Below the pieces are notes generated by a model, which saw nothing but the letters and a program-made list of their open reading frames with translations, was not told the origin of the DNA and did not search any database. Source: JAZNQN01 sp045656005 (lineage in GTDB: Bacteria > Bacillota > Clostridia > UMGS1883 > UMGS1540). From it: a stretch of DNA of 34,720 nt. Position 1 is the stretch's first letter. The number at the start of each line of letters is the position of its first letter. The DNA is taken from the NCBI GenBank assembly GCA_045656005.1, contig JAZOQG010000084.1, forward strand, positions 1 through 34,720. The letters are read 5' to 3'. A program made the translations under genes and the position numbers. This document shows, one piece after another, positions 1 to 7,706 of this stretch.

Positions 1-58
1 TGCAATCAGCCTCGATTTTGTACGCATCTTTAGCAGCTTTTAAAGCTTCGCTTTTCAT
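1..58 (-). CDS. Start of an unidentified gene, cut by the window edge
   Basis: Only the first 19 codons are visible, reading MKSEALKAAKDAYKIEADC. The ATG at 58 lies 11 bases after the stop of the triosephosphate-isomerase-like gene. Its ribosome site AGAGGTG overlaps that stop codon, so the two genes are almost certainly co-transcribed as the third and fourth members of the ceramidase-fold/MATE/TIM operon. The stretch around IEAD is faintly reminiscent of the opening helix of SIS-domain sugar-phosphate isomerases, which would suit a neighbour of a TIM-like enzyme, but 19 residues cannot support an assignment. That it is a gene start is well supported; its function is unknown. Confidence 0.6.
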   Translation of the reverse strand, partial: MKSEALKAAKDAYKIEADC

Positions 59-69
59 TATAACACCTC

Positions 70-771
70 TTATTTATTCATTTCATCCCATGCTTTCCTG
101 AGGTTATAGAGCATTTCTTCAACCATAGCATAAGGGTCAGCAGCTTTAATTATGCCGCTTGTTGAGCCTGTTGCCTGAGCACCAAGCTTAATAGTGTTAT
201 AAACATCCTGACCGTTTGAAATACCTGCGCCCTGAAGTACCATGATGTCAGGATTAATTTCTTCAACAGCTTTTATAGTGTCAACAACGTAGTTTGCATC
301 ACTTGTCTGACCTGTTCCGATAAGTTCGGTAGGCTCTGCAACAATGAGGTTTGGACCCATTTTTGCGATTGTTTTAACATCTTCAAGTGTGTCAGCACAA
401 ACAATTGTAGCAAGACCAACTTCGTCAGCTCTTTTAATTGTTTCTGCAACAGTTTCCATTGAAATTGGTTTTTCTGCGTGATTAAGCATTACGCCTACTG
501 CACCTGCTGCTTTTACTGCTTCAGGAAGCACGCTTCCGAGACCTCTTCCCACAGGAAGCGGATCCATATGCTGTGCAAACACCAAAATTCTTTCAGTGTT
601 GTCAGCAAGTAATTTAATGTCGGTGTATTGCGGTGTAACAATAACATCCAAATCGTACTTAAGAGCAACTTTATCAATCACCTTTGCAAGCTTAAGCATT
701 TCTTCACCATAAAGATAAGCCTTTGGGCCTATTTCAAAAAATGGCGGTTTAATGTCAATTCCTTTGTACAT
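70..771 (-). CDS. Archaeal-type triosephosphate isomerase-like protein
   Basis: A 233-residue single-domain TIM barrel. It resembles the short archaeal form of triosephosphate isomerase rather than the 250-residue bacterial form. Seen: the catalytic histidine in LNHAEKP, the catalytic glutamate region AEPTELIGTG, and a phosphate-binding end with GAGISNG and STSGIIKA. The family N-x-K motif near the N-terminus reads GPK: the lysine (about residue 17) is kept but the asparagine is glycine. The start ATG follows AGGAGGG at good spacing. It sits 12 bases after the MATE gene and 11 before the next gene, inside an operon without other glycolytic genes. I therefore infer an isomerase for another small sugar phosphate, such as an erythrulose- or dihydroxyacetone-type substrate, rather than the housekeeping TpiA. 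Fold is confident; substrate is open. Confidence 0.8.
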   Translation of the reverse strand: MYKGIDIKPPFFEIGPKAYLYGEEMLKLAKVIDKVALKYDLDVIVTPQYTDIKLLADNTERILVFAQHMDPLPVGRGLGSVLPEAVKAAGAVGVMLNHAEKPISMETVAETIKRADEVGLATIVCADTLEDVKTIAKMGPNLIVAEPTELIGTGQTSDANYVVDTIKAVEEINPDIMVLQGAGISNGQDVYNTIKLGAQATGSTSGIIKAADPYAMVEEMLYNLRKAWDEMNK

Positions 772-783
772 AAGTACCCTCCT

Positions 784-2139
784 TTATATTACTTTATTTA
801 GTTTCCATTTGCCTTTGGCAAACCTAAATACAAAAATTATTGTTCTTATCACCCAGTCTAAAACCATTGCAACCCATGTACCTAAAACTCCAAGATGGAA
901 CATATGTACAAATATGTACGCTGCACCAATTCTGAACAGGAACATGGAAGACGTTGATATCAGCATAACGTACTTTGTATCGCCAGCTCCTCGAAGTGCA
1001 GATGCCAATGCAAAACTTAACGGATATACAGAAATCGAGCCAACTGCATATAAGAGCATTATCTGAAACGCAAACATGTGCGCTTCTATCGAAACGTTAA
1101 AAGCAGAAATTGTTGGTTTCAATATGAATAAAAACAGTATTGCGTTAATGAATGTGAATAAATAGTCAAGTTTTAATATATGATTGGTATAAAAACCTGC
1201 CTCTTCACTTTTTCCGGCACCCATGCATTGACCCACAACTGTCATCATAACCGCATTGAAAGATGCACCCATTGAGTGAAGTAGTGGCGAAACACTTCTT
1301 GCAATTGAATCGGCGGCAATAGCTGCTGTTCCAAGACCTGAAACAAGTCCTGCAATCAAGAGTGCTCCCAGCTGAAACATTCCTTGCTCAATTCCATTAG
1401 GAACTGATACAGAAAGAATCTGCCCTGCAATTTTTTTATTAAAATCAAGCTTTAATATCTTATCTATAAAAACTTTGTTTTGACGGTTTTTAAGCATAAA
1501 CAAAAGCCAGAAACCAACAAGTGCCATAGCAATAAATGTAGAAAGAGCGGCTCCTGTTACACCTAAATCCAACTTGAAAATAAAAATGTATTTTAAAATT
1601 AGATTTATGCACATCATTACGACGGAAGCAATAAATGGTACCTTGCTCTCGCCCATCGCACGAAATGATGCACTACATGCATAATAAAGTGCTACAAACG
1701 GATATGAAAATGCTGTCACAGTAAAATATGTACTGCTGATTGCCAAAACATCTTTCTCTGCTCCGCCAAAGAATAAGTTTAAAATCTGGTCTTTAAACAG
1801 CACCATCAAAAGCATAATTGAAAGTCCGATAGTCACAACAATGTTTATGTTGTTTTTTAAAGAAACACGGGATTTTAATGGCTCTTTTGCACCAATATAC
1901 TGCGAAAGAACAACACTTCCGCCTTGTGCAAGTGCAACAAAAAACTGTTTTGCAAAATTATCAATTCTGCTTACAAGCGCAACACCTGCAACAGCAGTTT
2001 CCCCAAGAAAAGAGACCATAAACGTGTCTGCAATTCCAAGTCCCGCAACCATAAGTTGTTCAAAAAGCACAGGAAGCAAAAACAATACTATAAATTTATT
2101 GGAAAACCGTGCACCACTTTCAAGTCTGAAAAGTCGCAA
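784..2139 (-). CDS. MATE family multidrug/toxin efflux transporter
   Basis: A 451-residue integral membrane protein with about twelve hydrophobic segments in two similar halves. It is the size and pattern of NorM/DinF-type MATE proteins, which exchange cations for organic solutes at the cytoplasmic membrane. The opening half has the family-like stretch ADTFMVSFLGETAVAGVAL, and the second half has an equivalent around GTAAIAADSIARSV. The start is a TTG at 2139: an in-frame TGA lies three codons upstream and a weak site GAGATGA sits six bases before it. It begins 18 bases after the ceramidase-fold gene and ends 12 bases before the TIM-like gene, so the three are one transcript. The cargo cannot be read from sequence; the context hints at a product or substrate of the two neighbouring enzymes. 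Confidence 0.88.
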   Translation of the reverse strand: MRLFRLESGARFSNKFIVLFLLPVLFEQLMVAGLGIADTFMVSFLGETAVAGVALVSRIDNFAKQFFVALAQGGSVVLSQYIGAKEPLKSRVSLKNNINIVVTIGLSIMLLMVLFKDQILNLFFGGAEKDVLAISSTYFTVTAFSYPFVALYYACSASFRAMGESKVPFIASVVMMCINLILKYIFIFKLDLGVTGAALSTFIAMALVGFWLLFMLKNRQNKVFIDKILKLDFNKKIAGQILSVSVPNGIEQGMFQLGALLIAGLVSGLGTAAIAADSIARSVSPLLHSMGASFNAVMMTVVGQCMGAGKSEEAGFYTNHILKLDYLFTFINAILFLFILKPTISAFNVSIEAHMFAFQIMLLYAVGSISVYPLSFALASALRGAGDTKYVMLISTSSMFLFRIGAAYIFVHMFHLGVLGTWVAMVLDWVIRTIIFVFRFAKGKWKLNKVI

Positions 2140-2157
2140 ACAAAGTCATCTCTTTTC

Positions 2158-3651
2158 TTAAAACATTTTGTTAATTTCTTCGAGTGTGTTTCGTACGAGC
2201 AAATCTCCGCCTTCATGACCTACAAGTCCGCTTGAGATAAAGGCACTGTAATGTCCGCCTTCTTCAGCTTTTTTTGTAGGGAGATAACCTTCTGATCCAC
2301 ATGCAAGCTGAACTAAAAATGTTTGCTCTGCATGACTTCTCGCCTTTATCTGATTTCCATAGTCAAGGAAAAGTTCAAAAGGGTTTGTAGCCATTGCAAC
2401 AGAACCAAGTTTTACAACATGTACTTCGGTATCAAGAGTGTTCTGAACATTTTGAAGCTCCATTCTCTGCAAAATGCCAAGATGTACCTGAAGGTGAGCT
2501 GCATCATTATAGTCAACATCGCCAACTTTGTCACGCAAATATTCTTTTATAGCTTTTTCTGCCGACAAGGCATCTGAAAGTGTCGCCTTTCTTATTGGCA
2601 GTTTCATTATATGTACCTGATGTTCAAACTCAACGTCTCTTTGAGGTGTGTCAAGCCCATCTTCATAAACCGAAATGATTTCTCTTGCTATTCTTCTTCC
2701 TGTAAGCTTCATGCCCTTAATATCAAACATTGATGGGTCAGCTTTTCTTTTTACAGGATATTTTCTGTCAATATTAGGGTCATTTACATCGCTTTCAGGC
2801 TCAACCCAGCGAACAATATCAACCGGACACTGGTCACCTGCCGCGCTGCATTGTGCAAGAAGGAAAATATCCCCGCCGAATTTCTCACGGAGTAAAACCT
2901 TAACTTCACCCCAGAAATCAGGAGAAACGAAAAGTCTGAGCTGAACGCACTGTGCGGGACATGCAAGATTTGCAACGATACCTGAGAGTTTTTCTGCTTT
3001 ATTAAACACATATAAAAGCTCGATACCCGTGTCGCTTCCACCTTCAACTGACGTAAATACTGCCTGATTGGTTTCGCCCCACATCTGTGCACTTCCGTCT
3101 GTGTATGACGCTCTTCTGCACATTCCAACGGGTGCTCTTCCAAATGCATTTGAAAATGAACTTTCTTCTCTTTTCTCCCATGCGTCTAATATAACTTTAT
3201 ATATTCTGTCGGAAAGGAACTCAAACATTTCGTCTCCGGCTATAATATCAGGATTATCTGAAACATTCTGCTTTTCAACATATTTTTTATCCGAAGGAAG
3301 CAAACTTTCCAAAAGCAAACGGGCAGAACCTGTCGCAGTTGTTCTTCTTGTTCTCGTATATGCAGGACCTGTGTGAGTGTGAATTGCACTTAAAATAACC
3401 TTTTCAGGGTCAATTCCTACATTGTTGTCTGCAAGTTTCTCTCTAATATCATCAATGAGATTTGCATTTGTTGAAACAAGGTCACAGCTTACCATAATCA
3501 TTTGTTCGTCATCCGAAGAAACTGCCATGGCAGTTGCAGTAATAGGTTTTTCAACATATTCTGAAATTCTTTCAGCAAACTGACCTGCAAGCGAAATTTT
3601 TTTGTCAGGTGTTAAACTTATTTCAGACCAACCGATTAACAATTCACTCAT
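2158..3651 (-). CDS. Neutral/alkaline ceramidase-fold hydrolase, variant active site
   Basis: A 497-residue protein with the neutral/alkaline non-lysosomal ceramidase N-terminal fold. Seen: the N-terminal stretch LIGWSEISLTP, the metal-site motif HTHTGP at 91-96, a GDQCP motif at 272-276, Glu426 in NPFELF and Tyr456 in EGYLP. In characterised ceramidases the GD-x-S-P serine is the nucleophile; here that position is Cys275. The family ACHP histidine ligand appears as ACPAQ near 230-234, so one zinc ligand looks absent. There is no signal peptide, so it probably works in the cytoplasm, unlike secreted ceramidases, and a sphingolipid substrate is unlikely. AAGGAG precedes the ATG. It is first in an operon with a MATE exporter and a TIM-like protein, under a clear promoter. 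Family is confident; reaction is unknown. Confidence 0.78.
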   Translation of the reverse strand: MSELLIGWSEISLTPDKKISLAGQFAERISEYVEKPITATAMAVSSDDEQMIMVSCDLVSTNANLIDDIREKLADNNVGIDPEKVILSAIHTHTGPAYTRTRRTTATGSARLLLESLLPSDKKYVEKQNVSDNPDIIAGDEMFEFLSDRIYKVILDAWEKREESSFSNAFGRAPVGMCRRASYTDGSAQMWGETNQAVFTSVEGGSDTGIELLYVFNKAEKLSGIVANLACPAQCVQLRLFVSPDFWGEVKVLLREKFGGDIFLLAQCSAAGDQCPVDIVRWVEPESDVNDPNIDRKYPVKRKADPSMFDIKGMKLTGRRIAREIISVYEDGLDTPQRDVEFEHQVHIMKLPIRKATLSDALSAEKAIKEYLRDKVGDVDYNDAAHLQVHLGILQRMELQNVQNTLDTEVHVVKLGSVAMATNPFELFLDYGNQIKARSHAEQTFLVQLACGSEGYLPTKKAEEGGHYSAFISSGLVGHEGGDLLVRNTLEEINKMF

Positions 3652-3700
3652 AATAATTTCTCCTTTTACGTAAACATTCTCTTAAATGTGTACCAAAATA

Positions 3701-3729
3701 ATTATACATCTATCGAAAAAAAAAGTCAA
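3701..3729 (-). promoter_or_regulatory. Sigma-A promoter of the ceramidase-fold/MATE/TIM operon
   Basis: On the minus strand, TTGACT (3729-3724) and TATAAT (3706-3701) are separated by 17 bases, about 50 bases ahead of the ATG at 3651. It is the only strong promoter seen upstream of this operon. Confidence 0.8.
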
Positions 3730-3779
3730 TAGGTTTATTTCGATTTTGTTTTGTTTTTTTGTTATGTGAAAGAAAAACA

Positions 3780-3803
3780 AAAAAGTCCTGTTCAGGACTT
3801 TTT
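3780..3803 (-). terminator. Rho-independent terminator overlapping the ygjV-like stop codon
   Basis: AAAAAGTCCTG and CAGGACTTTTT form an 11-bp stem around a two-base centre, followed on the minus strand by a T-rich tract (TTTTGTTTTTC). The last codons and the TGA of the upstream gene lie in the first arm and loop, so the terminator starts inside the coding sequence. Confidence 0.85.
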
Positions 3804-4295
3804 AATATCAAATTTATAAATGGCAATTACTATAGAACAAAATGCAAGAAAATCACCTATAAGTGCTTCCCATCCTCCAACAGAAAAATTATAAATAATC
3901 CAAAAAACACAAGAAGGCAATGTAATAATTCTCAAAGTTTTTTCGTTTTTCATTCCGTACGAAACAGTTGTCAGAACCTTTGCCAGAACAGGAAAAATAC
4001 TCAAAATGCCGCTCCACGTAAATACACCTATTGTTATAACCATAATAGAAAAAACAATTATCACGGGAACGGTTGATCGTCCTTTTTCAACAAACTTACA
4101 AAAAAGAAAATTACGAAAACCGGAAATCAGGTCAACAAGAGCACCTGTATATGCGCCCATCAATATATATTGAAATGCAAACGAAAGTTCTGAGAACATC
4201 TTACACAAAACAATATGTTTATGTTTTTTAAACTGGAAAGGGATTACACAAAGAATTAACCCTACTATTCCGAAAAATCTAATTACAATCTGCAC
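3792..4295 (-). CDS. YgjV-family inner membrane protein (start corrected to GTG)
   Basis: About 167 residues with five or six hydrophobic segments. It matches the pattern of the YgjV family of small membrane proteins: an opening FFGIVGLILCVIPFQFKKHK, then FQYILMGAYTGALVDLISGFRN and a closing NFSVGGWEALIGDFLAF. No biochemical function is established for the family. The frame opens further upstream at an ATG at 4328, but that codon overlaps the -10 box of the gene's own promoter and cannot be in the message. The GTG at 4295 has GGAGAGG six bases before it, so I place the start there. It is a single-gene unit, divergent from the DeoR-family gene, and ends inside its own terminator hairpin. Confidence 0.82.
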   Translation of the reverse strand: MQIVIRFFGIVGLILCVIPFQFKKHKHIVLCKMFSELSFAFQYILMGAYTGALVDLISGFRNFLFCKFVEKGRSTVPVIIVFSIMVITIGVFTWSGILSIFPVLAKVLTTVSYGMKNEKTLRIITLPSCVFWIIYNFSVGGWEALIGDFLAFCSIVIAIYKFDIKKS

Positions 4296-4319
4296 AAAAA
4301 ACCTCTCCTTCGACAAGAA

Positions 4320-4348
4320 ATTATACATTATTCTAAAATAAAAGTCAA
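4320..4348 (-). promoter_or_regulatory. Sigma-A promoter of the ygjV-like gene
   Basis: TTGACT (4348-4343) and TATAAT (4325-4320) on the minus strand with a 17-base spacer. Predicted initiation near 4313 leaves a leader of under 20 bases before the GTG start. Confidence 0.85.
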
Positions 4349-4362
4349 CGCTTTTTTATGGT

Positions 4363-4391
4363 TTGACAAAATAACTTCCATGTTATATAAT
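4363..4391 (+). promoter_or_regulatory. Consensus sigma-A promoter of the DeoR-family gene
   Basis: TTGACA (4363-4368) and TATAAT (4386-4391), 17 bases apart. Its -35 box is only 14 bases from the -35 box of the divergent ygjV-like promoter, so one regulator bound between them could control both. Confidence 0.87.
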
Positions 4392-4421
4392 TATTAACAA
4401 AAAATATTTAGGAGTTTTTCT

Positions 4422-5177
4422 ATGACCGCTGATGAAAGAAGAAAAAAAATACTTGAAATTTTAAATAAAGAAGGTAGTGTTCGTGTGATTGCCCTGAGCC
4501 GATATTTCGACATATCTGAAGTAACAATCAGAAATGATTTGGCTGACATGGAATATAAAGGACTTTTGTCTCGAGTACATGGCGGTGCAGTAAGCACTTA
4601 CAAACCCTATTATAGCATGAATTTAAATCAAAGACTTACAACTAATCACGAGCAAAAGAGCATTATTGCCACTAAAATTTCCCAAATGGTTGAAGATAAT
4701 GACACAATAATGCTAAACTCAGGCACAACAACCCTCATGGTTTTTCGTGCTCTTCCTCAAAATCTCAATTTAAGTATCGTTACAAATTCAATTTCCATTG
4801 CTCTTGAAGCGGCATCAAACCCTAATTTTAATATAATTCTTCTGGGAGGCCTTATAAATCAAAAGTACCAATTTACTTTCGGTGACGATGCAAACAGACA
4901 GCTTCGTGGATATCACGCAGACAAGCTGATACTTTCGGTAGACGGGATAGACCTTCAGCATGGCTTTTCAACTTATTATGACAAAGAGGCTGAAATTGAC
5001 AGAATAATGCTACAGCAATCAAATCTTAATATAGTTGCTGCGGATTTTTCAAAATTCAATCGAAGAGCATTCACTAAAATTTCAGACCTTGATGTTGCTG
5101 ATTATATTGTTACCGACACCGAAGTGCCCGAAGCCGTAAAAACAAACTTTTCGAAAAAATCTGTAATAATTCAATAA
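4422..5177 (+). CDS. DeoR/GlpR-family sugar-phosphate-responsive regulator
   Basis: A 251-residue regulator. Residues 1-57 are the DeoR helix-turn-helix, opening TADERRKKILEIL, with the recognition helix around SEVTIRNDL and the family end LLSRVHGGAV. The rest is the DeoR sensor domain, with the phosphosugar-site signatures NSGTTT, TNSISIALE, GGLINQKYQFTFGDDA and SVDGID. Members bind a phosphorylated sugar intermediate and are usually repressors. AGGAG precedes the ATG. It has its own consensus promoter back-to-back with the ygjV-like gene and is closed by a terminator, so it is monocistronic. No sugar operon lies directly downstream. The nearest candidate target is the ceramidase-fold/TIM operon on the far side of the ygjV-like gene, which is inference only. 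Confidence 0.9.
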   Translation: MTADERRKKILEILNKEGSVRVIALSRYFDISEVTIRNDLADMEYKGLLSRVHGGAVSTYKPYYSMNLNQRLTTNHEQKSIIATKISQMVEDNDTIMLNSGTTTLMVFRALPQNLNLSIVTNSISIALEAASNPNFNIILLGGLINQKYQFTFGDDANRQLRGYHADKLILSVDGIDLQHGFSTYYDKEAEIDRIMLQQSNLNIVAADFSKFNRRAFTKISDLDVADYIVTDTEVPEAVKTNFSKKSVIIQ

Positions 5178-5187
5178 AAGCAAAGAT

Positions 5188-5213
5188 GAAGATGCATTTG
5201 CATCTTCTTTTTT
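5188..5213 (+). terminator. Rho-independent terminator after the DeoR-family gene
   Basis: GAAGATGCA (5188-5196) and TGCATCTTC (5199-5207) are exact reverse complements, giving an eight-pair stem with an ATTT loop, followed directly by a six-T run. Confidence 0.85.
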
Positions 5214-5282
5214 GTAACAAAGTGTTATCAACACGAATAATATATTTTAGCGGCATAGTCCGCCATGTTACAAAAAGGTGAT
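5211..5282 (+). promoter_or_regulatory. Inverted-repeat-rich leader before feoA
   Basis: TTTGTAACA (5211-5219) and TGTTACAAA (5266-5274) are exact reverse complements flanking the region. Between them lie GTGTT-ATC-AACAC (5222-5234) and a GCGG/CCGC hairpin (5250-5263). As RNA this could fold into a three-way junction ending next to the feoA ribosome site. As DNA, the TGTTA-type motifs could be operator sites around a poor TAATAT -10 box (5238-5243). I could not place a convincing -35 box. It does not look like the NiCo riboswitch known upstream of some clostridial feo genes. Confidence 0.35.
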
Positions 5283-5286
5283 AGTA

Positions 5287-5508
5287 ATGAACACTTTAAA
5301 TCAGCTCTTTCCCGGCGAAAGTGCGCATGTTACGAAAATACTTTTAAACGGAAGTATGAGACGGAGACTTCTTGACCTGGGACTTTGTTCTGGAACTTAT
5401 GTTGAATGTATAAGCGAAAGTCCATCAGGTAACCCAAAAGCATATAACATCCGAGGTGCCGTAATAGCCATTCGCCTTGAGGACAGTAAAAAAATATTAA
5501 TCTCGTGA
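5287..5508 (+). CDS. feoA: FeoA ferrous iron transport accessory protein
   Basis: A 73-residue SH3-like protein of FeoA type. Seen: the opening TLNQLFPGESAHVTKI, the core MRRRLLDLGLCSGTYVEC, and the closing PKAYNIRGAVIAIRLEDSKKI. FeoA is cytoplasmic and is thought to bind and regulate the FeoB transporter. The frame also opens at a GTG at 5278, but the AAAGGTGAT ribosome site overlaps that codon and is well placed for the ATG at 5287, so I use the latter. It is followed by feoB after 12 bases, the usual feoAB pairing. Length and sequence are typical, with no added domain. Confidence 0.92.
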   Translation: MNTLNQLFPGESAHVTKILLNGSMRRRLLDLGLCSGTYVECISESPSGNPKAYNIRGAVIAIRLEDSKKILIS

Positions 5509-5520
5509 TTTGGAGGGAAT

Positions 5521-7629
5521 ATGGGGATTTTAAATATGAATTTCAAAAAAACTAAAAGCAGTTTTGAATACAACAAAACACTTGCACTCGCAGGAAATCC
5601 GAATGTTGGAAAAAGTACCGTCTTTAATTCTTTGACAGGCCTTAAGCAACACACCGGAAACTGGCCGGGTAAAACAGTTTCAAGTGCTGAAGGTGTTTTT
5701 AGCTTTGGCAAAAATTCATACCTTCTTGTTGATACTCCGGGAACTTATTCACTAATGGCACAGTCTATAGACGAAGAAGTGGCAAGAAATTTTATTTGCT
5801 TTGGTAAAAATGATGCAGTTATAATTGTTTGTGATGCAACATGTCTTCAGCGTAATTTAAATCTTGCGCTTCAAATTCTCGAGGCTGGCAAACGAGCAGT
5901 AATATGCTTAAATCTTATGGATGAAGCTGACAGAAAGCGTATAAAAATCAACGTAAAGGCTTTGTCAGGCATGCTTAAAATCCCCGTAATTCCCACAACT
6001 GCAAAAGATAAAAAAAGCCTTATACCATTGATGAAGGCTATTGAAAATATTTCTGATAATTCGATTGAAACTATAATATCTTATCCTGCAGAAATAGAAA
6101 CTCTGATAAAAGAAATTTCAAATATACTTCCCGATAAGCTTTGCACAAAACATCCCAAACGGTGGATTTCATTAAAACTTCTTGAAAATAACAGTTCACT
6201 TTTGAAGGAACTCAAAAATAGTCTTGAAACCGCAGACGAACAAAATCTTTTGGCTGAAGCAATTTTGAAAACCGAACTTATTCTCAAAAACCACGAAATT
6301 ACATATGAATCTGTAAACGATACAGTTACAAAACAAATCTTGTTAACTGCTGAAGAAATTGCTGAAAAATCAATAAGTTATGATGAAAAAAAATATTGCG
6401 AACGTGATAGAAAAACAGATAAAGTTTTGTGTAGCAGAAAATTTGGATACCCTATTATGCTGCTGCTTTTGTCACTTGTATTTTATATAACCATTTGGGG
6501 CGCAAATTACCCTTCTACCGCACTTTCGACGTTTCTTTTTAAAATACAGGTTTTACTCGAAAAAGCATTTGTGTTTTTGCATGCACCCGACTGGCTTTCC
6601 GGAATTTTAATTCATGGTATGTACAGAACCCTATCCTGGGTGGTTTCCGTAATGCTACCTCCTATGGCAATTTTTTTTCCGATTTTCACTTTGCTCGAAG
6701 ACTCAGGGTATCTTCCGAGAATTGCATACTGTCTTGACAACAGTTTTAAAAAGTGTTGTGCATGCGGGAAGCAAGCGCTCACTATGTGCATGGGTTTTGG
6801 ATGCAATGCTGCAGGAGTAATTGGTTGCAGAATAATTACTTCGCCAAGAGAACGTTTACTTGCAATAATCACAAATTCTTTTGTTCCGTGTAACGGTCGT
6901 TTTCCTGCTCTTATATCGCTTATTACAATATTTTTAGCAAGTGTATCTGCAGGTTTTTTTTCAGTACCACTTTCAGCAATTATACTTACAGGTTTTATTT
7001 TTTTAAGTGTCGTGATGACATTTGCAGCAACAAAAATCTTGTCAAAAACACTTTTAAAAGGAACACCATCTTCTTTTACACTTGAACTACCTCCATACAG
7101 GAAACCGCAAATCGGCAGTGTTATTGTTCGTTCAATTTTTGACAGAACATGGTTTGTATTAAAAAGGTCTGCGCTTGTTGCAGCACCTGCAGGTATTTTT
7201 TTGTGGGTTTTGGCAAATATTAGATTAGGAGATTTAACAATCCTAAAATATATAACATTATATTTTGAACCACTTGGTAAAATGATGGGACTTGATGGTG
7301 TTATATTAACCGCATTTATTTTAGGACTTCCTGCAAATGAAATTGTTTTACCGATAGCAGTTATGTCATACACATCTCAGGGTGTGCTATCCCCTATAAC
7401 CTCGCTTACTGAAATGTATAATTTACTTGTTTCAAACGGGTGGACCGTACTTACTGCGTTAAATTTTATATTGTTCTCTATCTTTCATTGGCCATGCTCA
7501 ACAACGCTTATTACAATAAAAAAAGAAACCGGAAGTTTTAAATGGACCGCGATTTCTGCAATTTTACCAACATTTTTCGGAATTTTTCTTTGCATTATAT
7601 CAAAAATAGTTTTTACTTTTTTCTTGTAA
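5521..7629 (+). CDS. feoB: FeoB ferrous iron transporter
   Basis: A 702-residue G-protein-coupled Fe(II) transporter in the cytoplasmic membrane. The N-terminal GTPase shows GNPNVGKST (25-33, G1), DTPGTYSL (G3) and NLMD (G4). A helical insertion follows, then a membrane core with two gate-like regions containing CMGFGCNAAG and PCNGRFP (456-462), and a closing HWPCSTTLITI. The PC-x-G-R form is the one I recognise from clostridial FeoB. GGAGG lies four bases before the ATG, which is tight; a second in-frame ATG at 5536 is a possible alternative. Length is within the family range. It forms a two-gene unit with feoA, and the next gene has its own promoter. Confidence 0.95.
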   Translation: MGILNMNFKKTKSSFEYNKTLALAGNPNVGKSTVFNSLTGLKQHTGNWPGKTVSSAEGVFSFGKNSYLLVDTPGTYSLMAQSIDEEVARNFICFGKNDAVIIVCDATCLQRNLNLALQILEAGKRAVICLNLMDEADRKRIKINVKALSGMLKIPVIPTTAKDKKSLIPLMKAIENISDNSIETIISYPAEIETLIKEISNILPDKLCTKHPKRWISLKLLENNSSLLKELKNSLETADEQNLLAEAILKTELILKNHEITYESVNDTVTKQILLTAEEIAEKSISYDEKKYCERDRKTDKVLCSRKFGYPIMLLLLSLVFYITIWGANYPSTALSTFLFKIQVLLEKAFVFLHAPDWLSGILIHGMYRTLSWVVSVMLPPMAIFFPIFTLLEDSGYLPRIAYCLDNSFKKCCACGKQALTMCMGFGCNAAGVIGCRIITSPRERLLAIITNSFVPCNGRFPALISLITIFLASVSAGFFSVPLSAIILTGFIFLSVVMTFAATKILSKTLLKGTPSSFTLELPPYRKPQIGSVIVRSIFDRTWFVLKRSALVAAPAGIFLWVLANIRLGDLTILKYITLYFEPLGKMMGLDGVILTAFILGLPANEIVLPIAVMSYTSQGVLSPITSLTEMYNLLVSNGWTVLTALNFILFSIFHWPCSTTLITIKKETGSFKWTAISAILPTFFGIFLCIISKIVFTFFL

Positions 7630-7646
7630 AATTTTAGCGGAAACTA

Positions 7647-7675
7647 TTGATATTTGTTTCTTGTGATGTTATAAT
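7647..7675 (+). promoter_or_regulatory. Sigma-A promoter of rnhA-deacetylase
   Basis: TTGATA (7647-7652) and TATAAT (7670-7675), 17 bases apart, with an extended -10 TGT. It begins 17 bases after the feoB stop and separates these genes from the feo operon. Confidence 0.83.
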
Positions 7676-7706
7676 AATCTTAAAATACAGAAAGGTTACT
7701 ATACCT

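Noticed and set aside
2784..3149. A minus-strand open frame inside the ceramidase-fold gene in another frame
   Set aside because: The overlapping frame carries the family motifs; this one shows low-complexity, unrecognisable sequence and no ribosome site.
2158..3651. Secreted ceramidase acting on host sphingolipids
   Set aside because: No signal peptide, altered nucleophile and a missing zinc histidine argue against it.
6886..6906. Aberrant FeoB gate motif PCNGRFP
   Set aside because: It differs from the enterobacterial form, but I recognise it as common in clostridial FeoB.
6612..7373. A 253-codon open frame on the minus strand inside feoB
   Set aside because: It is fully antisense to the conserved membrane core of FeoB, has no ribosome site or recognisable family, and reflects codon bias of feoB.
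7689..7706. Unusually distant ribosome sites: AGAAAGG 11-12 bases before rnhA, lon and the aminotransferase gene
   Set aside because: AGAAAGG pairs with the 3' side of the anti-Shine-Dalgarno sequence, so the aligned spacing is normal.
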